Shown: positions 13,229 through 23,242, counted from the stretch's first letter. The stretch is 64,000 bases of DNA from Idiomarinaceae bacterium (GCA_002685255.1 NYWU01000016.1:201011-265010); one strand, 5' to 3'. Made by a program: numbers and translations. The notes: a model not told the origin generated them from the sequence alone.

Positions 13229-14632
13229 ATGAACCCTTCAGTACATGAACCAACGATTACCGACGATGAGTTTAGTAATGACAGTATCGTCGCACAAGCA
13301 ACTCCACCCGGTCGCGGTGGCGTCGGTATTGTTCGTGTTAGCGGTCCTCAAGCGCAACAAGTAGCCGAGGCGCTGATTGGCCACTGCCCACCTCCACGAA
13401 AAGCGGAGTATGTCCCTTTTTACGACAAAGAAGGTCATTTGTTAGACGAAGGCATTGCACTATTTTTCAAAGGTCCGAACTCATTCACTGGTGAGGATGT
13501 GCTGGAGCTTCAAGGACACGGTGGGCCTGTTCTTATTGATATGATTATCAAGGCGATTCTTGAGTTGCCCGATATCCGCCCTGCGCGGCCTGGCGAGTTC
13601 AGCGAGCGTGCATTTTTAAATGATAAACTCGATTTAACCCAAGCCGAAGCCATAGCCGATCTCATTGATACTAATTCTGAGCAAGCTGCAAAGGCTGCAT
13701 TGCAAAGTTTGAAAGGTGAGTTTTCTCACAAAATAGACGTCCTGGTCGACGCTGTTATTCACTTACGCATGTACGTTGAAGCAGCTATCGATTTTCCAGA
13801 TGAAGAAATCGACTTTCTCTCTGATGGCAAGGTCGCCAATGATTTGGCTGAAATCGTTGATCAGCTGTTCCATATAGAACAACAAGCCAAGCAAGGCACT
13901 TTAATGCGTGAAGGGATGCGTATTGTGATTGCGGGACGTCCAAATGCCGGTAAATCAAGCTTATTGAACGCTTTAGCCGGTCGCGAATCCGCAATTGTCA
14001 CTGAAATTGCAGGCACAACTCGCGACGTACTTCGCGAGCATATTCAAATTGACGGTATGCCACTTCATATTATTGATACCGCGGGTTTACGAGATTCACC
14101 CGACCAAGTCGAACGTATTGGTATTGAACGCGCATGGGATGAGATTCGCCAAGCCGACCGCGTGCTGTTTATGGTTGATAGTCAGGAGACCAGCGCGATT
14201 CATCCAGACGATATTTGGCCAGAGTTCTTTGCACAACTCCCAGACGACATGCCCTTTACTGTCATACGCAATAAAATCGATCTGACACAGGAAAGCACGG
14301 GGTTAACCGAACATAATGGTATCCCAGTGATTCAATTGTCGGCTAAGACAGGACATGGTATTGAACAACTGCGTGAACACCTAAAACATTGTGTGGGTTA
14401 TAGCGCCACCTCGGAAGGAAGCTTTATGGCGCGTCGCCGTCATCTTGATGCGTTAGAAAAAGCCAAATCTCATTTGCTACTCGGACAAGAGCACCTGGAA
14501 CTTAACCTTGCCGGAGAGCTACTCGCTGAAGAGCTTCGTTTGACCCAACAACATTTAAACGAGATCACGGGCGAATTTACCTCAGATGATCTGTTGGGCC
14601 AGATCTTTGGTTCATTCTGTATCGGTAAATAA
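13229..14632 (+). CDS. mnmE: tRNA modification GTPase MnmE
   Basis: With MnmG (encoded at 18950), MnmE installs the aminomethyl-type modification at C5 of wobble uridine in several tRNAs. The 467-residue protein has the N-terminal folate-binding domain ([16 protein letters not shown]), a helical domain, and an inserted G domain with G1 ([17 protein letters not shown]), the K-loop ([15 protein letters not shown]), G3 (DTAGLRDS) and G4 (RNKID). It ends FCIGK, carrying the conserved C-terminal Cys. A 12-residue N-terminal extension before the conserved start is slightly longer than in E. coli. Confidence 0.97.
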   Translation: MNPSVHEPTITDDEFSNDSIVAQATPPGRGGVGIVRVSGPQAQQVAEALIGHCPPPRKAEYVPFYDKEGHLLDEGIALFFKGPNSFTGEDVLELQGHGGPVLIDMIIKAILELPDIRPARPGEFSERAFLNDKLDLTQAEAIADLIDTNSEQAAKAALQSLKGEFSHKIDVLVDAVIHLRMYVEAAIDFPDEEIDFLSDGKVANDLAEIVDQLFHIEQQAKQGTLMREGMRIVIAGRPNAGKSSLLNALAGRESAIVTEIAGTTRDVLREHIQIDGMPLHIIDTAGLRDSPDQVERIGIERAWDEIRQADRVLFMVDSQETSAIHPDDIWPEFFAQLPDDMPFTVIRNKIDLTQESTGLTEHNGIPVIQLSAKTGHGIEQLREHLKHCVGYSATSEGSFMARRRHLDALEKAKSHLLLGQEHLELNLAGELLAEELRLTQQHLNEITGEFTSDDLLGQIFGSFCIGK

Positions 14633-14637
14633 CGCCC

Positions 14638-16353
14638 ATGCAGCTTCTAAGGCAGCCGCTCGCTAAACTCGGTTTTGATTATATTCGTTTCCGTTTTGGG
14701 TTGCGGACTGCGTTAGCTGCCTGCTTATCACTTATCATAGCCTGGGCGTTGGGATTGGAACACCCACAATGGTCTGCTATGACCGTTTGGGCTGTTTCGC
14801 AACCCACCCGCGGTCTGCTATTAGAAAAAGGCGCATATCGCGCGCTAGGCACCTTAATCGGAACATTGTTTGGAATGATTTTGGTGGTGACAGCGGATCA
14901 TCAAATACTGCCTGTCGCGATAGGTCTCACGTTTTGGGTCGCTCTCTGTGTTTATCTTGGTAACTTGATCCACGGGTTAGTATCTTACGGCACTATTTTG
15001 GCGGGCTATTCCGCTTCTATGGTCGCCTTGCTCAGTCGCAGCCCTGATGCGCTCTTGCCTTTGGGCATCGATAGACTATTAACCGTGTTTGTTGGTGTCA
15101 TGATGGCACTTGTAGTTGGTTGGTTATTTACGTACAAACGAGCCGAGCAAAGTCTCATAAACCAAATGCGTCGCGAGACCATTATTTCTTTAGAAAATGT
15201 AGCACAATCAATCAGTAAGCAAGACAAAACATCGCTAAATTTTGATGACCGACTATCAAAACTGGCACAGATTGAAGCGCAATTGCTCGAACATGGGACA
15301 GGTTCTCCTGCTGCGCACGAGTCAGCAAGGTTGGTCAGAAAGGTGATTAATAGTCAACTCGAGTGGCTATCTCAGGTTTACTTCTCCCCAATTAAAGAGA
15401 ATGAAAACGTAAGTAAACACTTACTCACGGCAGCTGATCTACTCCGACAAAACGCTAAACGGTTAGATATTCTCACCGCATTAAAGCAGGCCACTCTGGA
15501 TATAAAACAACCTCAATTACGCGTTGCGTTTGATGAATTTATCGAAGCCTGTGATGAACGCCTGTCATTTCGTGACTCCGGTCGCGCGGCCTCATCAACC
15601 CGTCGCTCATTATCTTTGCTACATCGTGATTGGACAGGCGCACGCGAGGCCAGTATTCGAACCATGGTCATCATGGGTTTAATTAGTGCTCTCTGGTGGT
15701 ATACGGAGTGGTTTCAAATCGCATTTTTGCTGCTGGGCGCAAGTATCATGCTAACGCTGTTTTCTACCACCGATAATCCAGCTAAGACAATGAAAACGGT
15801 ATTCATTGGCCAATGTGCTGGAGCAATACTCTCGATAGTCATTCATGCCGCAATATGGCCTTATCTCGAAAGTACAGGCGCCATGGTAATGTCACTTCTT
15901 CCTGTTATGTTTATCGCCGCATTTCCTTTATCACATCACCGCACGATTAACGGTAGTATGGACTTTATTCTGGTCTTTTTATTGTTGATGCAGCCTGTAA
16001 TACCTTACAACTTTGATGCATTTAATTCGGTGAGTATCGCGCTTGCCGTGGTACTAGCCCCTATTACAGCCATGCTCGGATACAAACTGCTCTATCCAAC
16101 GAATCTTGCTCGGCGTGAACATGCATTGAATATAGCGATCGCTCAGGAACTTGAAGCCTTTACCCAAACATCCGTATCCCCTTCGCGACGTCGTCGCTAT
16201 CGGGCACGATTTTATCATCGATTATTTAAACTCATACAAATTGCTGACAAAACTCACACCTCGTATAAAAGCGTGATAAATTGGTTATCCCGTTATCAAC
16301 AAGTCATGGTGTCTCATGAGCGATCAATGGATAAAGATTTACCGCGCCAGTAG
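14638..16353 (+). CDS. FUSC family membrane transporter
   Basis: A 571-residue inner-membrane protein of the fusaric acid resistance / aromatic acid exporter superfamily (YccS- and AaeB-like). It has two blocks of hydrophobic segments, at about residues 23-160 and 335-485, separated by a long cytoplasmic helical region. The repeated family phrase HPQWSAMTVWAVSQPTRGLLLEKG occurs early. The substrate is unknown. It starts 5 bases after mnmE and may be read from the same transcript. Its end overlaps the next gene by 38 bp. No membrane-fusion partner gene is adjacent, unlike AaeA-AaeB systems. Confidence 0.85.
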   Translation: MQLLRQPLAKLGFDYIRFRFGLRTALAACLSLIIAWALGLEHPQWSAMTVWAVSQPTRGLLLEKGAYRALGTLIGTLFGMILVVTADHQILPVAIGLTFWVALCVYLGNLIHGLVSYGTILAGYSASMVALLSRSPDALLPLGIDRLLTVFVGVMMALVVGWLFTYKRAEQSLINQMRRETIISLENVAQSISKQDKTSLNFDDRLSKLAQIEAQLLEHGTGSPAAHESARLVRKVINSQLEWLSQVYFSPIKENENVSKHLLTAADLLRQNAKRLDILTALKQATLDIKQPQLRVAFDEFIEACDERLSFRDSGRAASSTRRSLSLLHRDWTGAREASIRTMVIMGLISALWWYTEWFQIAFLLLGASIMLTLFSTTDNPAKTMKTVFIGQCAGAILSIVIHAAIWPYLESTGAMVMSLLPVMFIAAFPLSHHRTINGSMDFILVFLLLMQPVIPYNFDAFNSVSIALAVVLAPITAMLGYKLLYPTNLARREHALNIAIAQELEAFTQTSVSPSRRRRYRARFYHRLFKLIQIADKTHTSYKSVINWLSRYQQVMVSHERSMDKDLPRQ

Positions 16354-16642
16354 CCCTATAGAAGCCGAATTACTCGGCGGATTGTTGCGTGCTGAGGGGA
16401 TTCAGGTTCACGTTCCCAATAATCCCAGTGCCGGCGGTGTTGGTGAGTTACCGGCTGATGCCATCGAAACTGCAATTTACGTCATGCCAGACGCTTCCGA
16501 TGCGGCTAAACAGATCCTCAACCTCTACGAACAAAATAGCGCTAATAATGCAGAGTGGTATTGTTCTGGTTGTGGTGAGCTCAACCCCGGGTCATTTGAA
16601 GAATGTTGGCAGTGCCAAAAAGAACGACCCATCAAAGACTAA
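16316..16642 (+). CDS. DUF2007 protein with C-terminal zinc ribbon
   Basis: A 108-residue protein. The N-terminal half (WIKIYRASSPIEAELLGGLL through about residue 70) resembles the DUF2007 'putative signal transducing protein' domain, a small ferredoxin-like fold. The C-terminal part (residues about 80-104) has WYCSGCGE and CWQCQKERP, two CxxC knuckles 10 residues apart that should hold a zinc ion in a RanBP2-like finger. The biochemical role of DUF2007 is not established. The gene begins inside the FUSC gene (38-bp overlap), implying coupled expression. Confidence 0.75.
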   Translation: MSDQWIKIYRASSPIEAELLGGLLRAEGIQVHVPNNPSAGGVGELPADAIETAIYVMPDASDAAKQILNLYEQNSANNAEWYCSGCGELNPGSFEECWQCQKERPIKD

Positions 16643-16937
16643 TCAACTTTCGTTTTTGTGATCGTGAGAGCTGCTTCAATTGAGCTTCGAGCTGACACGC
16701 ATGGCGCTTAGAAAATGGGCCCTGACTCCAAGTCAGCGAGACAGGTCGACGACTTTGTGTATAGCGAGCCCCACCACTTAACTCGCCGTTATGCTGACGA
16801 ATGCGTCGCTCGAGACATGTAGTGACTCCCGTATAGAGTGATCGATCACCACATTCAACCATGTATACATACCAACAAGCTTCAGGCTCTGGCTTGAAAT
16901 TTAATGTCTTATTCCCAATTTCTAGTAATTCACACAT
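16632..16937 (-). CDS. GIY-YIG nuclease family protein (YhbQ-like)
   Basis: A 101-residue single-domain GIY-YIG protein. The motif appears as WYVYMVECGDRSLYTGVTT, where V-Y and Y-T-G correspond to GIY and YIG, followed by LERRIRQHNGE with the conserved Arg and His. UvrC-like proteins of this size (E. coli YhbQ) show weak nuclease activity on damaged DNA, but the physiological role is unclear. It overlaps the convergent DUF2007 gene by 11 bp and is divergent from gloA. Confidence 0.85.
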   Translation of the reverse strand: MCELLEIGNKTLNFKPEPEACWYVYMVECGDRSLYTGVTTCLERRIRQHNGELSGGARYTQSRRPVSLTWSQGPFSKRHACQLEAQLKQLSRSQKRKLISL

Positions 16938-16957
16938 TGTTGTCTTAGGAGCATTCC

Positions 16958-17509
16958 ATGAGTCGTCATTTTGACCAAGCTAAAGGGCTATCAGAACATC
17001 ACGATCCCGCAACCCATAAATTTGTATTCAATCAGACGATGTTTCGGATTAAAGACCCCGAGCGCACTTTAAAGTTTTATTCAGAAGTACTCGGTATGAC
17101 GCTTATCAAGCGATTAGACTTTCCTGAGATGAAGTTCACACTTTATTTCATGGCTTCGATCTCACCCGAGGAGCGCAGTCATTGGTCGACTGATCATGAT
17201 GAACGCATCGTCCAAACATTCGGCCGTCCAGCAATGCTGGAACTCACGCATAACTGGGGGGACGAGAATGATGATGACGTGTCCTACCATAACGGTAACC
17301 AAGAGCCCAAAGGCTTTGGTCATATCGGCTTTGCTGTACCCGATATTGACTCGGCGTGCGAGCGCTTTGAGGAACTCGGTGTTGAATTCCAGAAAAAGCC
17401 CAATGATGGCAATATGAAAGGCATCGCATTTATAAAAGACCCCGATGGTTATTGGATCGAGATCTTTACCCCGAATCGCCAACCTGATTTATTGCGCGAT
17501 CATCTCTGA
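16958..17509 (+). CDS. gloA: Glyoxalase I, eukaryote-type long form
   Basis: Lactoylglutathione lyase isomerises the methylglyoxal-glutathione hemithioacetal to S-lactoylglutathione. At 183 residues it is much longer than E. coli GloA (135) and matches the human and plant monomer closely. It retains [10 protein letters not shown] near the first ligand Gln, LELTHNWG with the Glu ligand, [11 protein letters not shown] with the His ligand, and PDGYWIEI with the catalytic Glu. From family knowledge the long class is usually zinc-dependent, while the short class prefers nickel. It overlaps the next, convergent gene by 21 bp. Confidence 0.93.
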   Translation: MSRHFDQAKGLSEHHDPATHKFVFNQTMFRIKDPERTLKFYSEVLGMTLIKRLDFPEMKFTLYFMASISPEERSHWSTDHDERIVQTFGRPAMLELTHNWGDENDDDVSYHNGNQEPKGFGHIGFAVPDIDSACERFEELGVEFQKKPNDGNMKGIAFIKDPDGYWIEIFTPNRQPDLLRDHL

Positions 17510-17977
17510 TACCGTTTTTTCGAGCGAGGTTAATCCTCGCTCACGCCCGATTTTGAGCGCTACCTCTTTATCCTTTCCGTCGAGCCATGCTGCGCGTAAA
17601 GCAAACAAAGCACCAACACGATTACCCGACGCGCAATGAACCAGCACGTTTTTTTCTTTATGCTCGAGCAACACTTTATCTAATAGGCGCACCTTCGCAA
17701 ACGTCAAACCCTCAGCGCCTGGTATCGCGATGTGATAGAACGCCATGCCATGGTGTGTGACCCATGTTGACTCAGCAGTTTGGGATTGCTCCGACACCGA
17801 TAACAAGCTGACCACTATATCACCGCCTTGCTCGGCGAAACGCTCAATGTCGGCGTTAGTGGGCATTCCCATAACCCAAAGATTTTGTTCAACTTGCTTT
17901 GCGTTCTCGATGCCTTTTGCCGTGGTAAATAATGGAATACTCAATACAACAACTAAGCATAGATAAATTGCACGCAC
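17489..17977 (-). CDS. Secreted tyrosine-phosphatase-like protein with atypical P-loop
   Basis: A 162-residue protein with a signal peptide (about residues 1-20, ending FTTAKG), so periplasmic. The fold resembles the dual-specificity phosphatase / DUF442 group: [23 protein letters not shown] is the usual N-terminal phosphatase-like block. The P-loop reads [12 protein letters not shown] at about residues 113-124. The canonical loop is HCxxGxxR, but here Arg is one position early and the usual position holds Val. Activity is therefore uncertain. The gene is divergent from mioC and converges on gloA. Confidence 0.7.
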   Translation of the reverse strand: MRAIYLCLVVVLSIPLFTTAKGIENAKQVEQNLWVMGMPTNADIERFAEQGGDIVVSLLSVSEQSQTAESTWVTHHGMAFYHIAIPGAEGLTFAKVRLLDKVLLEHKEKNVLVHCASGNRVGALFALRAAWLDGKDKEVALKIGRERGLTSLEKTVSEMIAQ

Positions 17978-18033
17978 GATAGTTCACTCCTGTACAATAG
18001 CGATATCTGTTACAACTATTTAAGCATTTAACC

Positions 18034-18495
18034 ATGACGAATACGATACATATATTGGTCGGCACCACCTCGGGTAACACGGAAGCGCTAGCCGATCACG
18101 TTCAAGAAGTTCTAGAAAGTCATGATCTTTCCACCGAGATGCATTACGAACCGACTTTCGACAGTTTACCCAAATCGGGCATTTGGCTGATCTTCCTGGC
18201 CACTCATGGTGCAGGCGACTATGCCGACTCAATGCTCGATTTTTATGATGTCATTGCGGAGGCCGATGCCCCTACGTTGCCCGATCTTAGCTATGCAGTC
18301 TGTGCCATTGGCGAATCTTGTTATGACACCTTTTGTGAAGCGGGCCGACATTGCGATGAACAGCTCAGCATTTTACATGCTACCCGACTATTTGAGCGAT
18401 TAGAGATAGATATGATGCACGACGATCCAGAACAAAAAGCATCATATTGGATAAATCAATCGATCGATAAACTGCGATCATACCCACAACAGTGA
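18034..18495 (+). CDS. mioC: MioC-like flavodoxin
   Basis: A 153-residue FMN-binding flavodoxin. The FMN phosphate loop is GTTSGNTEALADHV at about residues 9-22, and FLATHGAGDYADSM (about 54-67) and CAIGESCYDTFCEAG (about 90-104) are the two further FMN contacts. In E. coli MioC supports biotin synthase electron transfer and its transcription runs into oriC. Here too it lies immediately before oriC and reads towards it, so its transcription could affect origin firing. A generic flavodoxin role cannot be excluded. Confidence 0.88.
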   Translation: MTNTIHILVGTTSGNTEALADHVQEVLESHDLSTEMHYEPTFDSLPKSGIWLIFLATHGAGDYADSMLDFYDVIAEADAPTLPDLSYAVCAIGESCYDTFCEAGRHCDEQLSILHATRLFERLEIDMMHDDPEQKASYWINQSIDKLRSYPQQ

Positions 18496-18640
18496 TCGCG
18501 GGTTTAAAAGACTTTGGACGCCGATCTGATGATCGTATCCACAGTTCTATTCACATTTTTTTTTACTTGTGATCAAAATAAGGATAAGCGCCCATAAGGG
18601 CTGTCACTGAATTGGGTATAACTGTGGGGATAAACCGAGC

Positions 18641-18667
18641 TGTGTATAAACACCCTAGTTATCCACG
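18641..18667. promoter_or_regulatory. Paired strong DnaA boxes in oriC
   Basis: Two boxes face each other within 27 bp: TGTGTATAA (minus-strand TTATACACA, a full consensus match) and TTATCCACG (one base from the R1 box). They are the best boxes of the origin. Confidence 0.8.
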
Positions 18668-18782
18668 ATCTATGATCGCAGTTTAAGGGATCTTTTTCAC
18701 ATGTTTTGATCGCCCTTTAAAGCACGTAAAACAAGGGGTTCAGCGATCTATTCACAGAAAACGCGATCCTAATAGAAACAAT

Positions 18783-18821
18783 AATAAAGATCTAAATAAA
18801 GATCCTTTACTGATCTTTATT
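18783..18821. repeat. AT-rich repeat (probable DNA unwinding element)
   Basis: AATAAAGATC occurs twice as a direct repeat 12 bp apart and once inverted (GATCTTTATT) within 39 bp. Each copy contains a Dam site. The position on the mnmG side of the DnaA boxes agrees with the E. coli unwinding element. Confidence 0.7.
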
Positions 18822-18949
18822 GATCGAGTAAAGCTTTACAGTCTGAATAAAAAATAACCGTTTCGATCACAAGCAAAACGCGTTAAAATACGCGGTTCAC
18901 TGATGATGATCAGTTTTATTTTTATCTCCTTTCATCGAGGTTGTTCTGA

Positions 18950-20845
18950 ATGTTGAAAAATAACGCCCAAACCTATGACGTCATTGTCGTCGGTGGTGGA
19001 CACGCAGGTACCGAAGCAGCGCTTGCAGCAGCACGTATGGGATCGCGTACTTTATTGCTGACACACAACATTGATACTTTGGGACAAATGTCTTGTAACC
19101 CAGCGATCGGTGGTATCGGCAAAGGGCATTTGGTTAAAGAGATCGATGCGCTAGGCGGTATCATGGCAAAAGCTGCTGATAAAGCAGGCATTCAATTCAG
19201 AACATTGAACTCGTCGAAAGGCCCAGCCGTGCGTGCCACAAGAGCGCAAGCCGACCGCCAGTTATATAAACAGGCGATTCGTTATGCGTTAGAAACTCAA
19301 CCCAATTTAACCTTATTCCAGCAAGGTTGTGACGATCTGATCGTAGAAAATGATCAGGTGACGGGCGTAGTAACTCAAATGGGTTTAAAATTCTATGCTC
19401 GCTCAGTTGTTTTGACCGTAGGTACTTTTCTAGGTGGCCGCATTCATATTGGTTTAGACAATTACCAAGGCGGTCGTGCAGGCGATCCACCGGCAAACGC
19501 CCTATCACAACGTTTACGCGCGTTACCGCTTCGCGTTGATCGCTTAAAAACAGGTACTCCACCTCGAATAGCAAGTCATTCAATTGACTTTTCAGTCATG
19601 CAAGAACAACCCGGTGATACACCAACTCCCGTGTTTTCATACTTGGGAAGTCGTGCCGATCACCCTCAGCAGATTCCTTGCTATATCACACATACCAATG
19701 AACAAACTCATGATGTGATTCGTTCAGGGCTTGATCGTTCACCCATGTATTCAGGTGAGATTGAAGGTGTTGGGCCGCGTTACTGTCCTTCAATTGAAGA
19801 TAAAATTGTCCGTTTTGCGGACAAAGCGTCGCATCAAATATTTGTAGAGCCTGAGGGCCTCAATACATTTGAAGTGTATCCCAATGGGATCTCAACGAGT
19901 TTGCCTTTTGACGTTCAACAGCAATTGGTTCAGTCAATTCGTGGTTTTGAGAATGCTGTTATTACGCGCCCTGGCTATGCGATCGAATATGATTATTTTG
20001 ATCCGCGTGATCTTAAACAATCGTTGGAAACCAAAGTGATTAATGGTTTATTCTTTGCGGGGCAAATTAACGGCACCACGGGCTACGAAGAAGCGGGCGC
20101 ACAAGGTTTGATTGCAGGCTTGAATGCAGCGCGCTTAGCTCAAGACAAAGAAACATGGTCGCCTCGTCGTGATCAAGCTTATATGGGCGTACTCATTGAT
20201 GATCTATCGACCTTGGGTACACAAGAGCCTTACCGTATGTTTACATCGCGTGCCGAATACCGCTTGTTACTGCGTGAAGATAACGCAGATATTCGTTTAA
20301 CTGAAAAAGGTCGTGAACTTGGTCTCGTTGATGACGACCGTTGGCAAGCGTTTAACTTAAAAATGGAAGCCATCGAGCAAGAAAAGCAGCGTTTACGCAG
20401 CACTTGGGTTCACAAAGATCATCCAGAAATCGATAGTATTAATGCGTTTGTAAAAAGTCCAATAACCAAAGAGGTTAGTGGTGAGGAGCTACTACGTCGT
20501 CCTGAGGTAAACTATCAACAATTGGTAAAAACGCCTTTTTTCGAGCCAGGTTTGAGCGATTTAGCTGCCGCTGAACAGGTTGAGATTCAAACTAAATATG
20601 CAGGCTATATTTCGCGGCAGCAAGATGAGATTGCTAAGCAACAACGCCATGAAAATACGCGTTTACCTAATCAGTTTGATTATACGAGCATTAAAGGTTT
20701 ATCAAACGAAGTTATAGCTAAATTAAATCAGCACCAACCAGAGACGGTAGGCAAAGCTGCTCGTATTTCAGGTATTACACCTGCAGCAATTTCAATGTTG
20801 CTTGTACACCTTAAAAAACAAGGCTTACTCAGAAAAAGCGCTTAA
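18950..20845 (+). CDS. mnmG: tRNA uridine 5-carboxymethylaminomethyl enzyme MnmG
   Basis: The FAD-dependent partner of MnmE in wobble-uridine modification (formerly GidA). The 631-residue length is standard. The N-terminal dinucleotide-binding fold [18 protein letters not shown] is followed by the family signatures [20 protein letters not shown] and [16 protein letters not shown]. The C-terminal helical domain that binds MnmE is complete. It is the first gene after oriC and leads the mnmG-rsmG-parA-parB cluster. Confidence 0.98.
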   Translation: MLKNNAQTYDVIVVGGGHAGTEAALAAARMGSRTLLLTHNIDTLGQMSCNPAIGGIGKGHLVKEIDALGGIMAKAADKAGIQFRTLNSSKGPAVRATRAQADRQLYKQAIRYALETQPNLTLFQQGCDDLIVENDQVTGVVTQMGLKFYARSVVLTVGTFLGGRIHIGLDNYQGGRAGDPPANALSQRLRALPLRVDRLKTGTPPRIASHSIDFSVMQEQPGDTPTPVFSYLGSRADHPQQIPCYITHTNEQTHDVIRSGLDRSPMYSGEIEGVGPRYCPSIEDKIVRFADKASHQIFVEPEGLNTFEVYPNGISTSLPFDVQQQLVQSIRGFENAVITRPGYAIEYDYFDPRDLKQSLETKVINGLFFAGQINGTTGYEEAGAQGLIAGLNAARLAQDKETWSPRRDQAYMGVLIDDLSTLGTQEPYRMFTSRAEYRLLLREDNADIRLTEKGRELGLVDDDRWQAFNLKMEAIEQEKQRLRSTWVHKDHPEIDSINAFVKSPITKEVSGEELLRRPEVNYQQLVKTPFFEPGLSDLAAAEQVEIQTKYAGYISRQQDEIAKQQRHENTRLPNQFDYTSIKGLSNEVIAKLNQHQPETVGKAARISGITPAAISMLLVHLKKQGLLRKSA

Positions 20846-20848
20846 GGG

Positions 20849-21496
20849 ATGAGTTTGAAAGCAAAATTAGAGAGTTTATTGGCACGCACTGATGAGTCGG
20901 TGCGTGCATCAATTTCGGATGAGCAAGTGAGCAAACTCATCAAATTGGTTGAATTGCTCGACAAATGGAACAAGGCGTATAACCTCACCTCAGTACGCGA
21001 TCCAAACGAGATGCTCGCGAAACATATCGTCGATAGCTTGGTCGTCTTGCCCCACCTGAAAGGTGAACAGTTTATTGATGTGGGTACGGGCCCTGGTTTA
21101 CCCGGCTTGCCATTAGCGATTTGTATGCCACACTGTGAGTTCGTGCTGTTGGATAGCTTGGGCAAACGGATACGCTTCATCAGACAAGTGTGCCACGAAC
21201 TCAATATTAATAATGTGACAGCTGTGCAAAGCCGCGTTGAGGCTTATCAAACACGCTTACATGATTTTGACGGTGTGTTAAGTAGAGCCTTTGCGTCGCT
21301 TAATGATATGCTTGCATGGTGTCATCATTTACCAAAACCTTCAGGTTGCTTTTACGCGCTTAAAGGCACGTATCCTGAGCAAGAGATCACCGATCTTGAT
21401 CCGCAATTTGGTATTGATGACGTGCACCGATTATCGGTACCTGGTTTGGAAGGTGAGCGACACATGGTTATTATCCGTCCTATTAACGCCCATTAA
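20849..21496 (+). CDS. rsmG: 16S rRNA m7G527 methyltransferase RsmG
   Basis: RsmG methylates N7 of G527 in 16S rRNA using S-adenosylmethionine. The 215-residue protein contains [20 protein letters not shown], the SAM-binding [17 protein letters not shown] and the family motif [10 protein letters not shown]. It starts 3 bases after mnmG and is co-transcribed with it, as in most bacteria (formerly gidB). Confidence 0.97.
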   Translation: MSLKAKLESLLARTDESVRASISDEQVSKLIKLVELLDKWNKAYNLTSVRDPNEMLAKHIVDSLVVLPHLKGEQFIDVGTGPGLPGLPLAICMPHCEFVLLDSLGKRIRFIRQVCHELNINNVTAVQSRVEAYQTRLHDFDGVLSRAFASLNDMLAWCHHLPKPSGCFYALKGTYPEQEITDLDPQFGIDDVHRLSVPGLEGERHMVIIRPINAH

Positions 21497-21516
21497 TAAT
21501 AAGAGGTGATGCACCC

Positions 21517-22314
21517 GTGGCTACAACTATTGCGATAGCTAATCAAAAAGGCGGCGTGGGCAAAACGACCACCGCAGTGAACTTGGCCGCATCAATGGCG
21601 GCAACTAAACGCAAAGTGTTGTTAATTGACCTCGATCCGCAGGGCAATGCAACCATGGGTAGCGGTGTCGATAAATATGAAGTCGATAACACCGTATATG
21701 AGCTATTGGTAGACGAAAAGCCGGTTAAAGAAGTCGTTGTTACCGATACCAACGGTAAATATCACTTAATCGCCGCAAACTCGGATGTTACAGCTGCCGA
21801 AATTAAGTTGATGGAATTTTTTGCACGAGAGGTTCGCCTTCGTAACGCACTGAAAACTGTTCAGGACGACTACGACTACATCTTCATAGATTGTCCACCT
21901 TCATTGAATATGTTGACAGTTAATGCAATGGCCGCGGCTGATTCCATTTTAGTTCCCATGCAATGCGAGTATTATGCCTTAGAGGGCCTTACTGCATTAA
22001 TGGATACCATCAGACAACTCGCCGAAGTGGTCAATCCAAGCCTGACAATTGAAGGGATTCTCCGTACTATGTACGATCCGCGCAATCGTTTAGCTAATGA
22101 CGTATCAGAACAGCTTAAACAGCATTTCGGTGAAAAAGTGTATCGCACTGTTATTCCCCGCAATGTGCGTCTAGCTGAAGCGCCGTCATTTGGTGCACCT
22201 GCAATGTATTACGATAAGTCATCCACTGGTGCTAAAGCGTATCTCTCACTTGCGGGTGAGATTATTCGTCGTGCGGAAAAACGCGATAAAGAAGAACAAG
22301 CAGTCAATTCATAA
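21517..22314 (+). CDS. parA: Chromosome partitioning ATPase ParA
   Basis: A ParA/Soj ATPase that binds DNA non-specifically and, with ParB bound at parS, separates newly replicated origins. The 265-residue protein has the deviant Walker A KGGVGKTTTAVNLAASM at about residues 10-26, a switch motif LIDLDPQGNATMGSG and FIDCPPSLNMLTVNAM. No N-terminal helix-turn-helix is present, so it is the chromosomal type. The start is GTG at 21517 with the Shine-Dalgarno sequence AGAGGTG upstream. Confidence 0.96.
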   Translation: MATTIAIANQKGGVGKTTTAVNLAASMAATKRKVLLIDLDPQGNATMGSGVDKYEVDNTVYELLVDEKPVKEVVVTDTNGKYHLIAANSDVTAAEIKLMEFFAREVRLRNALKTVQDDYDYIFIDCPPSLNMLTVNAMAAADSILVPMQCEYYALEGLTALMDTIRQLAEVVNPSLTIEGILRTMYDPRNRLANDVSEQLKQHFGEKVYRTVIPRNVRLAEAPSFGAPAMYYDKSSTGAKAYLSLAGEIIRRAEKRDKEEQAVNS

Positions 22315-22345
22315 CAACGATTAGTAGGGTTTGGGGAAACAGAGT

Positions 22346-23242
22346 ATGTCGCCGAAAAAACGTGGTTTAGGTCGAGGATTAGACGCTTTATTGACAAGCA
22401 ATTCGGCGAGTCAACAACGCTCAGATGATCATCAGGCGCAAGTTGATGATGACGCCAATGTGTTAGTTAAAGGCGAACTACAAAAGTTACCGATAGAACA
22501 CCTCAAACCTGGACGCTATCAACCACGTAAAGACATGTCGCCCGAAGCACTTGAGGACCTAGCAGCCTCAGTGAAGGCACAAGGCATCATTCAGCCTATC
22601 GTTGTTCGTATTATCGCCGATGATGAGTATGAAATTATCGCCGGTGAACGGCGCTGGCGTGCTGCACAGCTCGCTAAACTAGAGCTAGTTCCATGTTTGG
22701 TCAAAGATGTTCCGGACGAAGCTGCCGTGGCCATTGCCTTAATCGAGAATATTCAGCGTGAAGATCTGAATGCGATGGAAGAGGCAACTGCACTACAAAG
22801 ATTACTTGATGAATTTAATATGACACATCAAGACGTCGCACAAGCGGTTGGTAAGTCGCGTACCACCGTAACTAATTTACTCCGTCTCAATAACCTCGAA
22901 GCCAGCGTCAAACTGTTACTTGAACGCGGTGATATTGAGCTAGGCCATGCCAAACTTCTATTAGCCCTTGAAGGTGAGCAACAAGCCAATGTCGCACAAC
23001 ATATTGCTGCGAAAGATATGACAGTGCGCGAAGCTGAAAAACTAGTTCGTAAAACCATCGAGCCCCCTAAGCAACAAGACAAACCTGAACCAGATGCCGA
23101 TATCGAGCGATTAGAGACCTCTTTATCCGAGCGTCTTGGTGCCAAGGTATCTATAAACCATGGACGCAAAGGCAAAGGTAAAGTCGTTATCAATTACACT
23201 AACTTGGATGAGTTAGACGGCATATTAGCCCACATAAAATAG
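22346..23242 (+). CDS. parB: Chromosome partitioning protein ParB
   Basis: ParB binds parS, spreads as a CTP-dependent clamp and stimulates ParA. The 298-residue protein starts MSPKKRGLGRGLDALL, the family N-terminus. The frame extends 5 codons further upstream (TTG at 22331) without family support. The CTP-binding region includes QPRKDMSPEALEDL and AGERRWRAAQLAKL. The helix-turn-helix is TMTHQDVAQAVGKSRTTVTNLLRL with a break by two residues at its start (read NMTHQDVAQ). The C-terminal dimerisation domain is present. Its probable targets are the two palindromes in recF. Confidence 0.96.
   Translation: MSPKKRGLGRGLDALLTSNSASQQRSDDHQAQVDDDANVLVKGELQKLPIEHLKPGRYQPRKDMSPEALEDLAASVKAQGIIQPIVVRIIADDEYEIIAGERRWRAAQLAKLELVPCLVKDVPDEAAVAIALIENIQREDLNAMEEATALQRLLDEFNMTHQDVAQAVGKSRTTVTNLLRLNNLEASVKLLLERGDIELGHAKLLLALEGEQQANVAQHIAAKDMTVREAEKLVRKTIEPPKQQDKPEPDADIERLETSLSERLGAKVSINHGRKGKGKVVINYTNLDELDGILAHIK

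Larger units (their letters stand above)
18496..18949. other. oriC: Chromosomal replication origin oriC
   Basis: This 454-bp gene-free region lies between mioC and mnmG, as in E. coli and Vibrio. It has 16 GATC Dam sites by direct count, against about two expected. DnaA boxes: TTATCCACG at 18659-18667, TGTGTATAA (inverted TTATACACA) at 18641-18649, and one-mismatch boxes at 18535-18543, 18547-18555, 18625-18633 and 18748-18756. Near mnmG an AT-rich unwinding element carries three copies of AATAAAGATC: 18783-18792, 18795-18804 and, inverted, 18812-18821. These resemble the 13-mers of enterobacterial origins. Confidence 0.93.

Noticed and set aside
22331..22345. Longer ParB start at a TTG codon
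   Set aside because: The five extra residues lack family similarity; ATG at 22346 begins the conserved N-terminus.
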